Part shown: one piece after another, positions 30,474-39,091 of the stretch
How the letters are laid out: each line of letters begins with the position of its first letter
Numbering within the stretch: position 1 is the first letter of the stretch
Assembly: GCA_018394295.1 (NCBI GenBank)
Contig: CP074573.1
Span: 1,619,156-1,683,155, forward strand
Direction: 5' to 3'
Origin: Mycoplasmatota bacterium
Lineage (GTDB): Bacteria > Bacillota_I > Bacilli_A > Haloplasmatales > Haloplasmataceae
DNA length: 64,000 nucleotides
Made by a program: the position numbers and the translations under genes
The notes under the pieces: model-generated
The model's database searches: none
The model's input: only the letters and a program-made list of their open reading frames with translations
Told to the model about the DNA's origin: nothing

Positions 30474-30506
30474 AAAGAAAAAAGAGAAGATTCAATTATC
30501 TTCTCT
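30474..30506 (-). terminator. Intrinsic terminator
   Basis: The arms AGAGAAGAT and ATCTTCTCT (30483-30506) surround a 6-nt loop, followed on the minus strand by TTTTTTC and more T-rich sequence. It may end asnB transcription or be the old terminator of the DUF5011 remnant that ends next to it. Confidence 0.75.
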
Positions 30507-30519
30507 GTTTCTTTTATTT

Positions 30520-30660
30520 TATAATATTCTTGTTATTGTTGATTGTTTACATTTAAATCAATTGCTGTATAAATTATTGAATGATTACAACTAAAGAAGT
30601 ATCTACTACTCCTGTAAATATTTCAATCAATCCCCGTCTAAATACAATTACTCCTTAAGC
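30520..30660 (-). pseudogene. Remnant of a DUF5011-domain gene
   Basis: The DNA closely resembles the 3' end of the lipoprotein gene at about 7885-7990. Shared blocks include CTTGTTATTGTTGATT and ATCAATTGCTG-ATAAAT-ATTG in the same order and spacing, and a later GTATC-ACT block. The copy is interrupted by stops and small indels and stops short of the asnB end. It shows that another member of the giant-protein/lipoprotein domain family once sat between asnB and the giant gene. Confidence 0.6.
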
Positions 30661-30683
30661 TGAGCTTCTACATAGTTAAAAAC

Positions 30684-32264
30684 CTATTTCCCGCTATTAC
30701 CGTAGTTTGTTAGGACCCTTGCTGATGGATCATCAACTTGACATCCTGTCCAAGTTTTGTTAGGCATCCAATAATTTGATACTAGATGTGAGTGACCTTT
30801 ATAATACTTTTCAAATATTTCTCTATAAAGTAAAGATTCCTTTGTAAAGGGTCTTGCATGATCGTATTGTTTTACTTTTTCTTCAAATTCAGTATCAGTA
30901 TATACTCTTTCCGCATAATCTTTTAAATGATCTACTAAACTATGGCCAACAGCATCACTAAATGCTGCTTTATCTCTGTAGAGAATTTCATCAGGTAAGT
31001 AATCACCTTCAAACGCTTTTCTTAGAAGGTATTTACCCATCTGCTTTTTATTCATTTTGTGTTCAGGATTAATACTTAATATATAATTTACAAATTCAAT
31101 ATCACCAAAAGGAACTCTTGCTTCTAGTGAGTTAGAAGCTAAGCATCTATCTGCACGTAAAACGTCATACATATATAACTCTCTAACTCGTTTAATTGAT
31201 TCTTTTTGGAACTCATCTGCATTTGGAGCGAAATCTGTATATTTATATCCAAATAATTCATCACTGACTTCTCCAGTGAGTAAAACTTTAATATCTGTAT
31301 TTTTATTAATGTATTTTGAAATTAAATACATTCCTATACTTGCTCTAATTGTCGTAATATCATAAGTTTCAAGTGCATATATTACTTCTTCAAGTGAATC
31401 AATTATATCTTTTTGAGATATCCTAACCTCTGTATGATCTGTCCCAAGGTAGTCAGCAACAATTTTGGCATACTTTAAATCAATTGGATCTGTATCCATA
31501 CCAATACTAAATGTCTTAATCGGTTTTGACATTACTGATTGAGCAATGCTACAAACTAAACTAGAATCCAATCCTCCACTAAGTAAGAAACCTACTGGTG
31601 CATCTGAGTCAAGGCGTTTTAGAACCCCTTTAGTTAATAACTTGTTAATACTTTTTAGCGTTTCATCTTTAGAAGATGAATGAAAATCAATAATATCTGT
31701 TACATCTGAAAATTGAATGAATTCACCTTTATAATAGTAATGACCTGGTGGAAAAGGATAAACCTTTGTGACAAGATTAATAATAGCCTTCGCTTCACTT
31801 GAAAAAATAATTTCTTGTGATTCAAGAGAGTAACCATAAAACATTGGTCTAATACCAATAGGATCTCTAGCGGCAATAAACTCTTTTTCATCTTTATCAT
31901 AAATAACAGTCACAAACTCTGCATCTAACATTTTAAATGCTTCTAAACCCTTTTCTTTATATAAAGGTAAGATAATTTCGCAATCACTTGTGCTTAAGAA
32001 ATCATATTTTATTCTCAATGACTCTTTCAATTGTCTAAAGTTATATATTTCTCCATTAGTAACAGAAAAACTTCCATCTATTTCAAAGGGTTGCATCCCT
32101 GAATCTGATATATCCATAATTGATAACCTATGAAAGGCAAATAATCCATTGTCTATCTCCAGTATCTCTGTTTTATCTGGACCTCTTTTTTTAATTTTCT
32201 GTACTCCTTGTAAAAATTCTTTATTTGATAATTTTTTAGATGTTGATACTACGAAACCACACAT
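30684..32264 (-). CDS. asnB: Asparagine synthetase (glutamine-hydrolysing)
   Basis: It makes asparagine from aspartate, glutamine and ATP in the cytosol. The protein starts MCGF, so Cys2 is the glutaminase nucleophile after Met removal. The N-terminal glutaminase domain spans about residues 1-190, with GEIYNF and the FAFHRLSI segment. The synthetase domain has the pyrophosphate loop FLLSGGLDSSLV (about 226-237) and the LTGEVSDELFGYK motif. The 526-residue length is normal for AsnB. It is preceded by a T-box leader whose specifier reads AAC (Asn), so expression should rise when tRNA-Asn is uncharged. The ribosome site AAAGGAGAG is close to the ATG. Confidence 0.96.
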   Translation of the reverse strand: MCGFVVSTSKKLSNKEFLQGVQKIKKRGPDKTEILEIDNGLFAFHRLSIMDISDSGMQPFEIDGSFSVTNGEIYNFRQLKESLRIKYDFLSTSDCEIILPLYKEKGLEAFKMLDAEFVTVIYDKDEKEFIAARDPIGIRPMFYGYSLESQEIIFSSEAKAIINLVTKVYPFPPGHYYYKGEFIQFSDVTDIIDFHSSSKDETLKSINKLLTKGVLKRLDSDAPVGFLLSGGLDSSLVCSIAQSVMSKPIKTFSIGMDTDPIDLKYAKIVADYLGTDHTEVRISQKDIIDSLEEVIYALETYDITTIRASIGMYLISKYINKNTDIKVLLTGEVSDELFGYKYTDFAPNADEFQKESIKRVRELYMYDVLRADRCLASNSLEARVPFGDIEFVNYILSINPEHKMNKKQMGKYLLRKAFEGDYLPDEILYRDKAAFSDAVGHSLVDHLKDYAERVYTDTEFEEKVKQYDHARPFTKESLLYREIFEKYYKGHSHLVSNYWMPNKTWTGCQVDDPSARVLTNYGNSGK

Positions 32265-32273
32265 GTTCTTCTC

Positions 32274-32560
32274 TCCTTTGTGTAATAAAAAAAACAGTTA
32301 TCTCCCATATTCAGGGACGAATAACTGTTAAATCCGCGGTACCACCCAATTTGTCAAATGTGTTTTGACCTCTTTATACTATCTATCAATAGCTGTAATT
32401 TGATAACGGGTTACATCCGACTTAATCTACTAAGAAAACTGTTCAATAAGTAACTCATGGGTGTTTTTCAAATAATAACACTCTCTAGGCTTTCACCATA
32501 CCCTAGTTCGCTATACAGTAATTATTTATTTTACTTCTCCCAATCAAAGTAATTATTAGT
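32274..32560 (-). ncRNA. T-box leader (tRNA-Asn sensing) of asnB
   Basis: On the minus strand the T-box core GGGTGGTACCGCGG (32347-32334) is followed by a terminator: arms AACAGTTAT and ATAACTGTT plus a run of eight T (32288-32330). Upstream are the stem I features, including a GAGAAGTA-like start and GGGTATGGTGAAAGCC. The most likely specifier is AAC at 32443-32441, in TTGAACAG with the usual purine after the codon, which matches asparagine and the gene it controls. Confidence 0.92.
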
Positions 32561-32589
32561 ATAGTACTGTATCATTTTGTTGATGTCAA
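32561..32589 (-). promoter_or_regulatory. Promoter of the asnB T-box transcript
   Basis: TTGACA (32589-32584) and TACTAT (32566-32561) on the minus strand are 17 bp apart, directly ahead of the T-box leader. Confidence 0.7.
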
Positions 32590-32790
32590 GTTAAATTGAA
32601 ATGAAAACGTTAATCAAAATAATATAAGTCAATTCAAATTTTATCCAAAAATGTGCGGTTTTAATATATATATACTAAATTTACATCTACAGAAGAAGTC
32701 ATTTTTCACAATCAAAAATCTTGTTAACAGGATTCCATTTTATAATTGTTATCCATGTTTTTAACAAACTAGATAAAAATATTAAATATT

Positions 32791-34104
32791 TTAATTACTT
32801 ACCTTAGTAAATTTGTCAAACAGTACACCAACTCCCATACCCACTAGTGCTGGTATTATCCATCCTAAGCCATCACTATATAGTGGTAGTTTATTAAATA
32901 AGTTAGTTAGAAAATCTAATTTAAGTCCAACTTTTGTTAAGCCCTCATAACTACTTACTACAGAGGTAAATAGGATTGTTAAACTATACACTTTTTTACT
33001 ATTATGAAGATATTTATCTAGTAAAGATAATAAAATTAACATAATCGCAATAGGATAGATTGCGATTAATAATGGCTCTGAAACTTTTAGTATTTTTGTT
33101 AGCCCCATATTCGCAAGAATAAAACTTAGGAATGTAATGATTCTTATCCAGCTCTTATAAGAAACTTTATCACTTAATTGTGAGAAATATTGACTACAAG
33201 AAGTAACTAATCCGGTACTAGTTGATAGACAAGCTAATGTAAATGTTAAGGCTAAGATAATAACACCTACATCACCAAAAATATATTTAGTAATATTCGT
33301 TAGTGTCTGTGCACCATTTTCTACATCAGTAAATAAATTACTACTTAATGCACCTAAATGAGCAAGCATTGAGTAGATTAAGATAAGTAAAAAACCTGCA
33401 ATTAACCCTGCTTTAACTGATGTTGAAATGACTTGTTTTTCATCAGTTATTCCTTTTGATTTAATAACTAAAGCCACAACAATCCCAAAGTTAAGCGCTG
33501 CGATTGTATCCATCGTTAAATACCCATCTAAGAAACCTTTAATAAATGGTGATGACATATAATCTTCAGTTGCAGAACCATACCCTACAACAGGTTTAAA
33601 TACAGCTCCAAAAAACATAACAAACAGCAATAGTAATAGTGATGGTGTTAATACCTTGCCCAATCTATCAACTAATTTACTTGGTGATAAAGAAAGCCAG
33701 TAGACTACTAAGAAGAAAATAAATGTAAATAAAAATAAAGCTAATTCCGAAGATACACTTTCTCCTAAATACGGTGCAACTACCATTTCAAATGGCATAC
33801 TTCCTGCCCGTGGAATTCCTAAGAATGGGCCAATTGATAAATATATTAAAATTGTAAAAACTAATGCAAATTTTTTATTTACTCTACTTGCAAGTTTTTC
33901 TAGTCCTCCTGATTTTGCTACTGCAACTACTCCTAATACTGGGAATCCAACTGCTGTAATACTAAAAGCACCCATTGCAATCCATGTATTTCCTCCTGCT
34001 AATTGTCCTAAAAATGGAGGAAATATTAAATTTCCTGCTCCAAAAAATAGTGAAAATAAAAATATACCGATAAGTAATGTATCCTTTCTTGATAACTTTT
34101 TCAT
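32791..34104 (-). CDS. brnQ: Branched-chain amino acid transporter (LIVCS/BrnQ family)
   Basis: A 437-residue protein with about 12 membrane segments. The N-terminal region LFSLFFGAGNLIFPPFLGQLAG carries the GAGN-IFPP motif that defines BrnQ-type Na+- or H+-coupled leucine/isoleucine/valine carriers. LGIPRAGSMPFE and the STSTGLVTSCSQYF region are also family-typical. It acts in the cytoplasmic membrane for uptake. A T-box leader with AUC (Ile) specifiers precedes it, matching the substrate. The ribosome site GAGGAGG is upstream of ATG 34104. No neighbouring biosynthetic genes are present, so the cell probably relies on import. Confidence 0.94.
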   Translation of the reverse strand: MKKLSRKDTLLIGIFLFSLFFGAGNLIFPPFLGQLAGGNTWIAMGAFSITAVGFPVLGVVAVAKSGGLEKLASRVNKKFALVFTILIYLSIGPFLGIPRAGSMPFEMVVAPYLGESVSSELALFLFTFIFFLVVYWLSLSPSKLVDRLGKVLTPSLLLLLFVMFFGAVFKPVVGYGSATEDYMSSPFIKGFLDGYLTMDTIAALNFGIVVALVIKSKGITDEKQVISTSVKAGLIAGFLLILIYSMLAHLGALSSNLFTDVENGAQTLTNITKYIFGDVGVIILALTFTLACLSTSTGLVTSCSQYFSQLSDKVSYKSWIRIITFLSFILANMGLTKILKVSEPLLIAIYPIAIMLILLSLLDKYLHNSKKVYSLTILFTSVVSSYEGLTKVGLKLDFLTNLFNKLPLYSDGLGWIIPALVGMGVGVLFDKFTKVSN

Positions 34105-34173
34105 ATTGAATCCTCCTCTTTATTGTTTTTTTAATCAAGTCTTGTCAGTAATTCCTCATATTCTCTCTTTTCA

Positions 34174-34466
34174 TAAAAAAAACCCGTCCCTTGAAAAACA
34201 AGGGACGGGTTAAAACCGCGTTACCACCCTAATTCCATAAGCTTGTCAAAAAAAAACAAGTTATAGCACTTAGTACGTATCAATCAATACGCTATTCTTT
34301 TTAACGGTGAAAGACGCCGTCAATACTTACTTATTTCAGTATTGCTTCTCAGAGATGATTTTCGATAAACTTCTGAACATTGGCTTTCAGCATAACGCCA
34401 ACTCTCTGTAGATCATAATTTTACTTACTCTTTCTCTTCATAGAATTTATTTTTTTTATTGAATAT
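34174..34466 (-). ncRNA. T-box leader (probably tRNA-Ile sensing) of brnQ
   Basis: The T-box core GGGTGGTAACGCGG lies at 34229-34216 (minus strand). It is followed by a strong terminator, arms AACCCGTCCCTTG and CAAGGGACGGGTT with a T-run (34174-34211). Stem I (TTGGCGTTATGCTGAAAGCC) and stem II (CAATACT/AGTATTG) are visible. In GAAAATCATCTC the specifier is read as ATC at 34359-34357 or 34356-34354; both give isoleucine, agreeing with a branched-chain amino acid carrier downstream. Confidence 0.9.
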
Positions 34467-34495
34467 ATATTACATTTTTAATATTATATTGTCAA
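34467..34495 (-). promoter_or_regulatory. Promoter of the brnQ T-box transcript
   Basis: TTGACA (34495-34490) and TAATAT (34472-34467) on the minus strand are 17 bp apart, just ahead of the leader. Confidence 0.7.
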
Positions 34496-34814
34496 CACTT
34501 TTTATAAACTTTTTTTTCTTGTATTTCTGTATAGATTTCTAATTTTTATTTATTTATTCTAATATATATAATATTTATCATATTTTTTTCTTTTTCAATT
34601 TGATAAAAATTATTTGTACATATTATTTATATTTTATTAAAAAACAATAATTTTGACCATTTTCAATCAAAATTCTTATTACTTTTAATAGACTAAGAAA
34701 CAATGATAAACATAACTTCAATTTTAATTTTTTATTTTGATGATGATTTATGGTAAAATCTTTGTTAATGAGTATATTTGTAAAAAATATCAAGTCTTTA
34801 AAAATATATATTGA

Positions 34815-34837
34815 TATAATACTAGTGTACATGTACA
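34815..34837 (+). promoter_or_regulatory. Extended -10 promoter and 12-bp palindrome ahead of AraC gene
   Basis: TGATATAAT (34812-34820) is an extended -10 element; no clear -35 is visible. Six bases further is the perfect palindrome TGTACATGTACA (34826-34837), at the expected transcription start and just before the ribosome site. It may be the binding site of the regulator encoded downstream. Confidence 0.55.
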
Positions 34838-34854
34838 AAAAAGGAGACGGTAAT

Positions 34855-36180
34855 ATGAATTATTATGAGAGAGTAGATAATGCGATTAATTATATTGAAA
34901 ATAATTTACATGATGAAATAATTATTGATGATGTAGCTAAAATGGCGTTTATGTCTGTAACGAACTTATATCGGATGTTTTTTGCCTTAACAGGATATTC
35001 AGTAAAAGAATATATCAGAAATCGTCGATTTTATAAAGCTAGTATTGATATAATTAATGGTTCAAATGTTTTAGATGTAGCGATAAAATATGGGTTTGAA
35101 AGTCATGAAGCTTTTACAAGATCATTTAAAAAGGTTACAGGAAAAACTCCTAGCTCTCTTAAAAAGGTTAAAAGACCATTTTTATTTGAAAGGATGAATA
35201 TAATGGACAAATATTTTGAGATACAAGATAAAGAGTTATTAGATAAATATCCAGATATAAAAGTATTAAAAGAACTTCCTAAAATGCGTGTTGCTAGTTA
35301 TTGTTATTATGGGAAAGAACCAGAAACAAATGCCTGGAATGTTATGAGTGAATGGCTACAAAGAAGTGGTCTGAGTATAGAAAAAGATAAACTTCGTTTC
35401 TTTGGTTTTAATAACCCAAGTCCTGGTCCAAATGATACAGAATATGGTTATGAAGTATGGACAATAATAAGTGATGATGTCGTTATTAATGATGATAAGA
35501 TTAAAGTCAAAGAATTCCCAGGTGGATTATATGCAGTAACTAGTGTTAAAGGAGGAGAAGAGAATATTTTTCCTACTTGGCAACGGTTATCTAAATGGTT
35601 AAATGATAGTAAGTATACCTATGGAGGACATCAATGGCTTGAAGAACATCTAGGATTTAATGATGAATTTGAACATTTAGGTGGCTTAGATCTATATATA
35701 CCTATTGAATTAAGAAAAGAATTTAATAATAAAGAATTAGTTGAGATTAAACCAATGAAATTAGCTTGTTATAAAGAAGTAGGAAAAGATGCTGTAAATA
35801 AAGCAAGAAAATTTTTTATAAAATGGCTAAATGATAATAATATAGTTAGAGATAATTTAAGTGTGATTGCTTGGTATAACCATGAAAGAGAAGGACTTGA
35901 GGATTATTTTTGTCAAATTGGTATATTTGTAGAGGAAGATTTTAAAATAAATGATGAAAGAGTTCAAATTATTGATTTTAAAGGGGGACAATATTTAGTA
36001 ACTAAAAGTAAATTTAAACGTTTAGGGTATGAATGGAATGTATTTATAAAATGGATGCAAAATAACAAAAAATACAATTTTGGATTACATCAATTTTTTG
36101 AACAATATATAATTAATAATGGAAAATTAGAAATGGAATCAGATGTATTATTATATATGCCTATAACTAAAAACCACTAG
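34855..36180 (+). CDS. AraC family regulator with two GyrI-like effector domains
   Basis: The N-terminal 100 residues are an AraC/XylS double helix-turn-helix: INYIENNLHDEIIIDDVAK, then LYRMFFALTGYSVKEYIRNR, then VAIKYGFESHEAFTRSFKKV and TGKTPSS. Two successive GyrI-like effector-binding modules follow. The first spans about residues 145-295 (MRVASYCYYGKEP to LDLYIPIELR) and the second about 305-440 (MKLACYKEVGKDA to VLLYMPI). I choose ATG 34855 because AAAGGAGACGG lies just upstream; an open frame reaches back to 34750 but lacks a ribosome site. The tandem sensor resembles Rob/SoxS-type drug-responsive regulators. It is one of few plus-strand genes, so it is a stand-alone unit with its own terminator. 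Confidence 0.9.
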   Translation: MNYYERVDNAINYIENNLHDEIIIDDVAKMAFMSVTNLYRMFFALTGYSVKEYIRNRRFYKASIDIINGSNVLDVAIKYGFESHEAFTRSFKKVTGKTPSSLKKVKRPFLFERMNIMDKYFEIQDKELLDKYPDIKVLKELPKMRVASYCYYGKEPETNAWNVMSEWLQRSGLSIEKDKLRFFGFNNPSPGPNDTEYGYEVWTIISDDVVINDDKIKVKEFPGGLYAVTSVKGGEENIFPTWQRLSKWLNDSKYTYGGHQWLEEHLGFNDEFEHLGGLDLYIPIELRKEFNNKELVEIKPMKLACYKEVGKDAVNKARKFFIKWLNDNNIVRDNLSVIAWYNHEREGLEDYFCQIGIFVEEDFKINDERVQIIDFKGGQYLVTKSKFKRLGYEWNVFIKWMQNNKKYNFGLHQFFEQYIINNGKLEMESDVLLYMPITKNH

Positions 36181-36199
36181 CTTTGCTAGTGGTTTCTTA
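36171..36199 (+). terminator. Intrinsic terminator overlapping the AraC stop codon
   Basis: AAACCACTAGC (36171-36181) and GCTAGTGGTTT (36185-36195) form an 11-bp stem with a TTT loop, followed by CTTAT. The stop codon TAG lies inside the left arm. Confidence 0.8.
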
Positions 36200-36234
36200 T
36201 ATTTATCATCATATCTATTCTATTTTCTAAAAAA

Positions 36235-36966
36235 TTATAAAAGTTCAGGTGTTAAAATAGTTTCAAGAGGTTTGTGTATTACTAATTTAGCATAATTATC
36301 ATATGGTGTAATTCCTTTACTTATTATTACTAAATTAGAACCTCTAAAATAATGGATTAAAGAAGCTGCAGGATTTACAAGAAGTGAAGTTCCAACAACT
36401 ATTAACAAGTCAGCTTTTTCAATTTCTATTAAAGAATTATCTAATACACTACTTGAGAGTGCTTCTTCATAAAGTACTACATCAGGTTTAATAATACCAC
36501 CACAATCACAAGTTGGAATTCCTTTGGCTTGTAATATTTTGGAAAGTGAATAACTTTTCTGACATTTAGTACAATAATTTCTGTGAATACTTCCATGTAA
36601 CTCAATAACTTTTTTACTTCCTGCTAATTGATGTAACCCATCAATATTTTGTGTTATGATTGCTTTTACCTTTCCCATAGACTCTAACTCAGCTAAAGTT
36701 TTATGAGCAATATTTGGTAAAGCATCTAAACAAATCATTTTATTACGATAAAAAGTATAAAATTTATCGGGATACTCTTTAAAAAATGAATAAGATAATA
36801 TTGTTTCTGGACTTATATCTGTCATGTCATTATCTTTATTATTATATAACCCATTTGAACTTCTAAAATCAGGAATCCCAGAAGGTACAGATATACCTGC
36901 ACCTGTCATTACAACTATATCATTAGCCTTATTAATTAAATCTTTTAATTTTTTTATTTGATCCAT
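36235..36966 (-). CDS. cobB: Sir2-family NAD-dependent protein deacylase
   Basis: A 243-residue sirtuin that removes acyl groups from lysines using NAD+. It shows VVMTGAGISVPSGIPDFRS (NAD-binding, about residues 18-36), TQNIDGLHQLAGS, the catalytic histidine in VIELHGSIHR, a zinc site CTKC followed by the second pair in TCDCGG, and VVGTSLLVNPAA. The spacing from CTKC to CDC is short but typical for bacterial class U/III sirtuins. It stands between two AraC genes without an obvious operon partner. The ribosome site AAGTGAT is weak. Confidence 0.95.
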   Translation of the reverse strand: MDQIKKLKDLINKANDIVVMTGAGISVPSGIPDFRSSNGLYNNKDNDMTDISPETILSYSFFKEYPDKFYTFYRNKMICLDALPNIAHKTLAELESMGKVKAIITQNIDGLHQLAGSKKVIELHGSIHRNYCTKCQKSYSLSKILQAKGIPTCDCGGIIKPDVVLYEEALSSSVLDNSLIEIEKADLLIVVGTSLLVNPAASLIHYFRGSNLVIISKGITPYDNYAKLVIHKPLETILTPELL

Positions 36967-37164
36967 AAATAATCACTTCTTTTTATCTTTATTAACTATC
37001 TAATATTAAACCATACATTAATTATTATTACACCTAAACTGTGATATGTCAATTAATTCTTGGTCCATGCTAGAAAAAGGACTTAGAAAATATAAAGAAT
37101 AATTCTAATACAGTACAATTTAAAATCAATCATATAATATCAATGAATATACAATAACTTTATG

Positions 37165-38652
37165 TTATTGATATATTAGTTTCTTAAATTGATTGTCTTC
37201 AGTCAATTGTTTTAATTCAGGAACTCTTTTCCAATAGTTTGGATTATTTTCTAAAAGTCTTTTTTGTTCTAATATTTTATTTGCTACTACTGTTTTGTCT
37301 TTTGTTACTTCCCATAATGAACCTAAATACAATCCACAACTATAGGGATTAAGTTGTGATTTTAAATCAATAGAAATTTCAAAGTAAGTTATAGCAAGTT
37401 TATATCTTTTTAAATGGTAAAGTATACAGGCAAAATTATGATTTATACATCTAAAAGCTTTGTATGGTTCTCGATTTTGATTAACTTCTTCATATGAACG
37501 AAAATAATACTTTACTTTTGGTTTATTTTTATACTTAGTACATAAATCATTGAAATTAATTCTCCAATCATCAATCAAATGAACCATTTTATTGATAAGT
37601 TCATCAACTAAATATAAATCTTTTAATTCGTAAGCTACCATCATCTTCCGATTAAAAAATTCACCTTTTTCAAAATAGTAATTTATGTCACCATGATCTT
37701 CATTTACTATTTTTTCTAAATTATCTAGTTCTTGCAAGCATTGTTCATATTGTTTATTACGATAATAAGCTAATGTTAACGAACGAGATGTTTCAAATCT
37801 TATATGCCTATTTTCAGGACTATCAATGGAATATTTTCTAATATAGTCGATGATACTGATTAATTTATCTTCATCTTTAATTAAAAATATATCAAGCATC
37901 ATTGAAGCATTAGATGTAATCCAATACCATTTTTCTTTTGGTAAATTAGAAATAATCCACTCAAAAAGACTAACTAAATCTTCTTTTACATCATTTGTAG
38001 CTTTTCTTTTTAACATAAATAGGTTATACCGTGCCCATGCCTCATCTTCTACATCTAATTCTTTTGTTAAGTATTGATTAAAGATATTAATCATTTCTTC
38101 ATGTTGACCAATTCTAAATAATACTTCAACAGCAAAGTTAACACTATCTTTATTATAATTATTCGACTTAACTTCCTCTATAACTTTTTCTTTATATTGG
38201 GATAATTTCATTTTTAAATTAAACGTAGATGGATTATGACGAAACTGTTCAAAAATCACTTCAATTTCATTTAAAAGTTTCAAATCCTTCCCTTCTTTCT
38301 TTATATTATGTTTAGGAACAATTCCAAAGAGTTTTTCATTTTTTCTATACTCAACAGGTGTAACACCAAAAAGTTGTTTAAAAGCTCGTGTAAATGACTC
38401 ATTTGAATTATATTGATATTTTATTGCGATATCAATTACCTTCATATCCTTATAAATTAAATCGATAGCTGCTTCAGATAATCGTCTTTTTCTTATGTAT
38501 TCTTTTAATGTGTAATCCATCAAATCTTTAAAAATACGATGAATATGTGGTAAAGAAAAATAAGCAAAATTGGCTATATCTTCTAAGGATATATCCTCTG
38601 TTAAATGTTCTTCAATATAATCAATCATTTCATTAAATCGTTTAATCTCCAT
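37165..38652 (-). CDS. AraC family regulator with long TPR-like C-terminal domain
   Basis: A 495-residue protein. Its first 100 residues are an AraC DNA-binding domain: MIDYIEEHLTEDISLEDIAN, LPHIHRIFKDLMDYTLKEYI, VIDIAIKYQYNSNESFTRAF and FGVTPVEYRK. The other 390 residues are helical and contain repeated aromatic/Leu patterns such as YNLFMLKRKA, YYRNKQYEQCLQELDNLEKI, HLKRYKLAITYFEISIDL, which look like TPR-type helical hairpins. That tail could sense a partner protein or peptide. GAGGAGGAATTC lies just before ATG 38652. A weak inverted repeat (CAATAAC/GTTATTG) overlaps its 3' end and may terminate it. Target genes are unknown. Confidence 0.85.
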   Translation of the reverse strand: MEIKRFNEMIDYIEEHLTEDISLEDIANFAYFSLPHIHRIFKDLMDYTLKEYIRKRRLSEAAIDLIYKDMKVIDIAIKYQYNSNESFTRAFKQLFGVTPVEYRKNEKLFGIVPKHNIKKEGKDLKLLNEIEVIFEQFRHNPSTFNLKMKLSQYKEKVIEEVKSNNYNKDSVNFAVEVLFRIGQHEEMINIFNQYLTKELDVEDEAWARYNLFMLKRKATNDVKEDLVSLFEWIISNLPKEKWYWITSNASMMLDIFLIKDEDKLISIIDYIRKYSIDSPENRHIRFETSRSLTLAYYRNKQYEQCLQELDNLEKIVNEDHGDINYYFEKGEFFNRKMMVAYELKDLYLVDELINKMVHLIDDWRINFNDLCTKYKNKPKVKYYFRSYEEVNQNREPYKAFRCINHNFACILYHLKRYKLAITYFEISIDLKSQLNPYSCGLYLGSLWEVTKDKTVVANKILEQKRLLENNPNYWKRVPELKQLTEDNQFKKLIYQ

Positions 38653-38763
38653 AGAATTCCTCCTCTTACTGTGGCCACAACCCTATTATATGTTATCAAA
38701 ATAAATAGTACTTGATATTTTGTATCATAATCATTATATAACAATTAGTTACCTTTCAAAAAC

Positions 38764-38785
38764 AAAAAAGCCCTAAAGGCTTTTA
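38764..38785 (-). terminator. Intrinsic terminator
   Basis: A short hairpin AAAGCC/GGCTTT followed on the minus strand by TTTTTTG. It lies 90 bp beyond the permease remnant and was probably its terminator. Confidence 0.65.
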
Positions 38786-38871
38786 AATATTTAATCAATT
38801 CGTAACCAATTAATGTCTAACAAAGTAAGGACCAAAACTATTAAGTGTTTGTAATATTAAATTATGATTAG

Positions 38872-39072
38872 TTATTTTTGTTTTAATGCTTCTATTGGTT
38901 TTAATAATGAAGCACGAATGACTGGAATGATTGTCGCAATGAAAATAGAAAGAATACTTAGCAAGATCATTTTTAAGGCGATATCAAAATTAAATTGTAC
39001 GATCTTATATTGAAAAACTCTACCCCTTACATAATATGGATGAATATTAATTAGCCTATTGCCAGCATATTG
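38872..39072 (-). pseudogene. 3' fragment of an FtsX/MacB-like ABC permease
   Basis: An open stretch of about 67 codons without a start reads FGQYAGNRLINIHPYYVRGR, then VFQYKIVQFNFDIALKMILL, then SILSIFIATIIPVIRASLLKP and ends IEALKQK-stop at 38874-38872. The terminal TM helix followed by R-(A/S)-x-x-(L/K)-xP-x-EAL is the standard C-terminus of FtsX-domain ABC permeases. The rest of the gene is missing; a lipoprotein gene begins 20 bp upstream. It is a truncated relic. Confidence 0.8.
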
Positions 39073-39091
39073 ACCAAATTAAATAAAGATT

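Noticed and set aside
34623-34838. Minus-strand 71-codon frame and an N-terminal extension of the AraC gene from 34750
   Set aside because: Both cross the AraC promoter region, are AT-rich and lack ribosome sites; AAAGGAGACGG supports ATG 34855.
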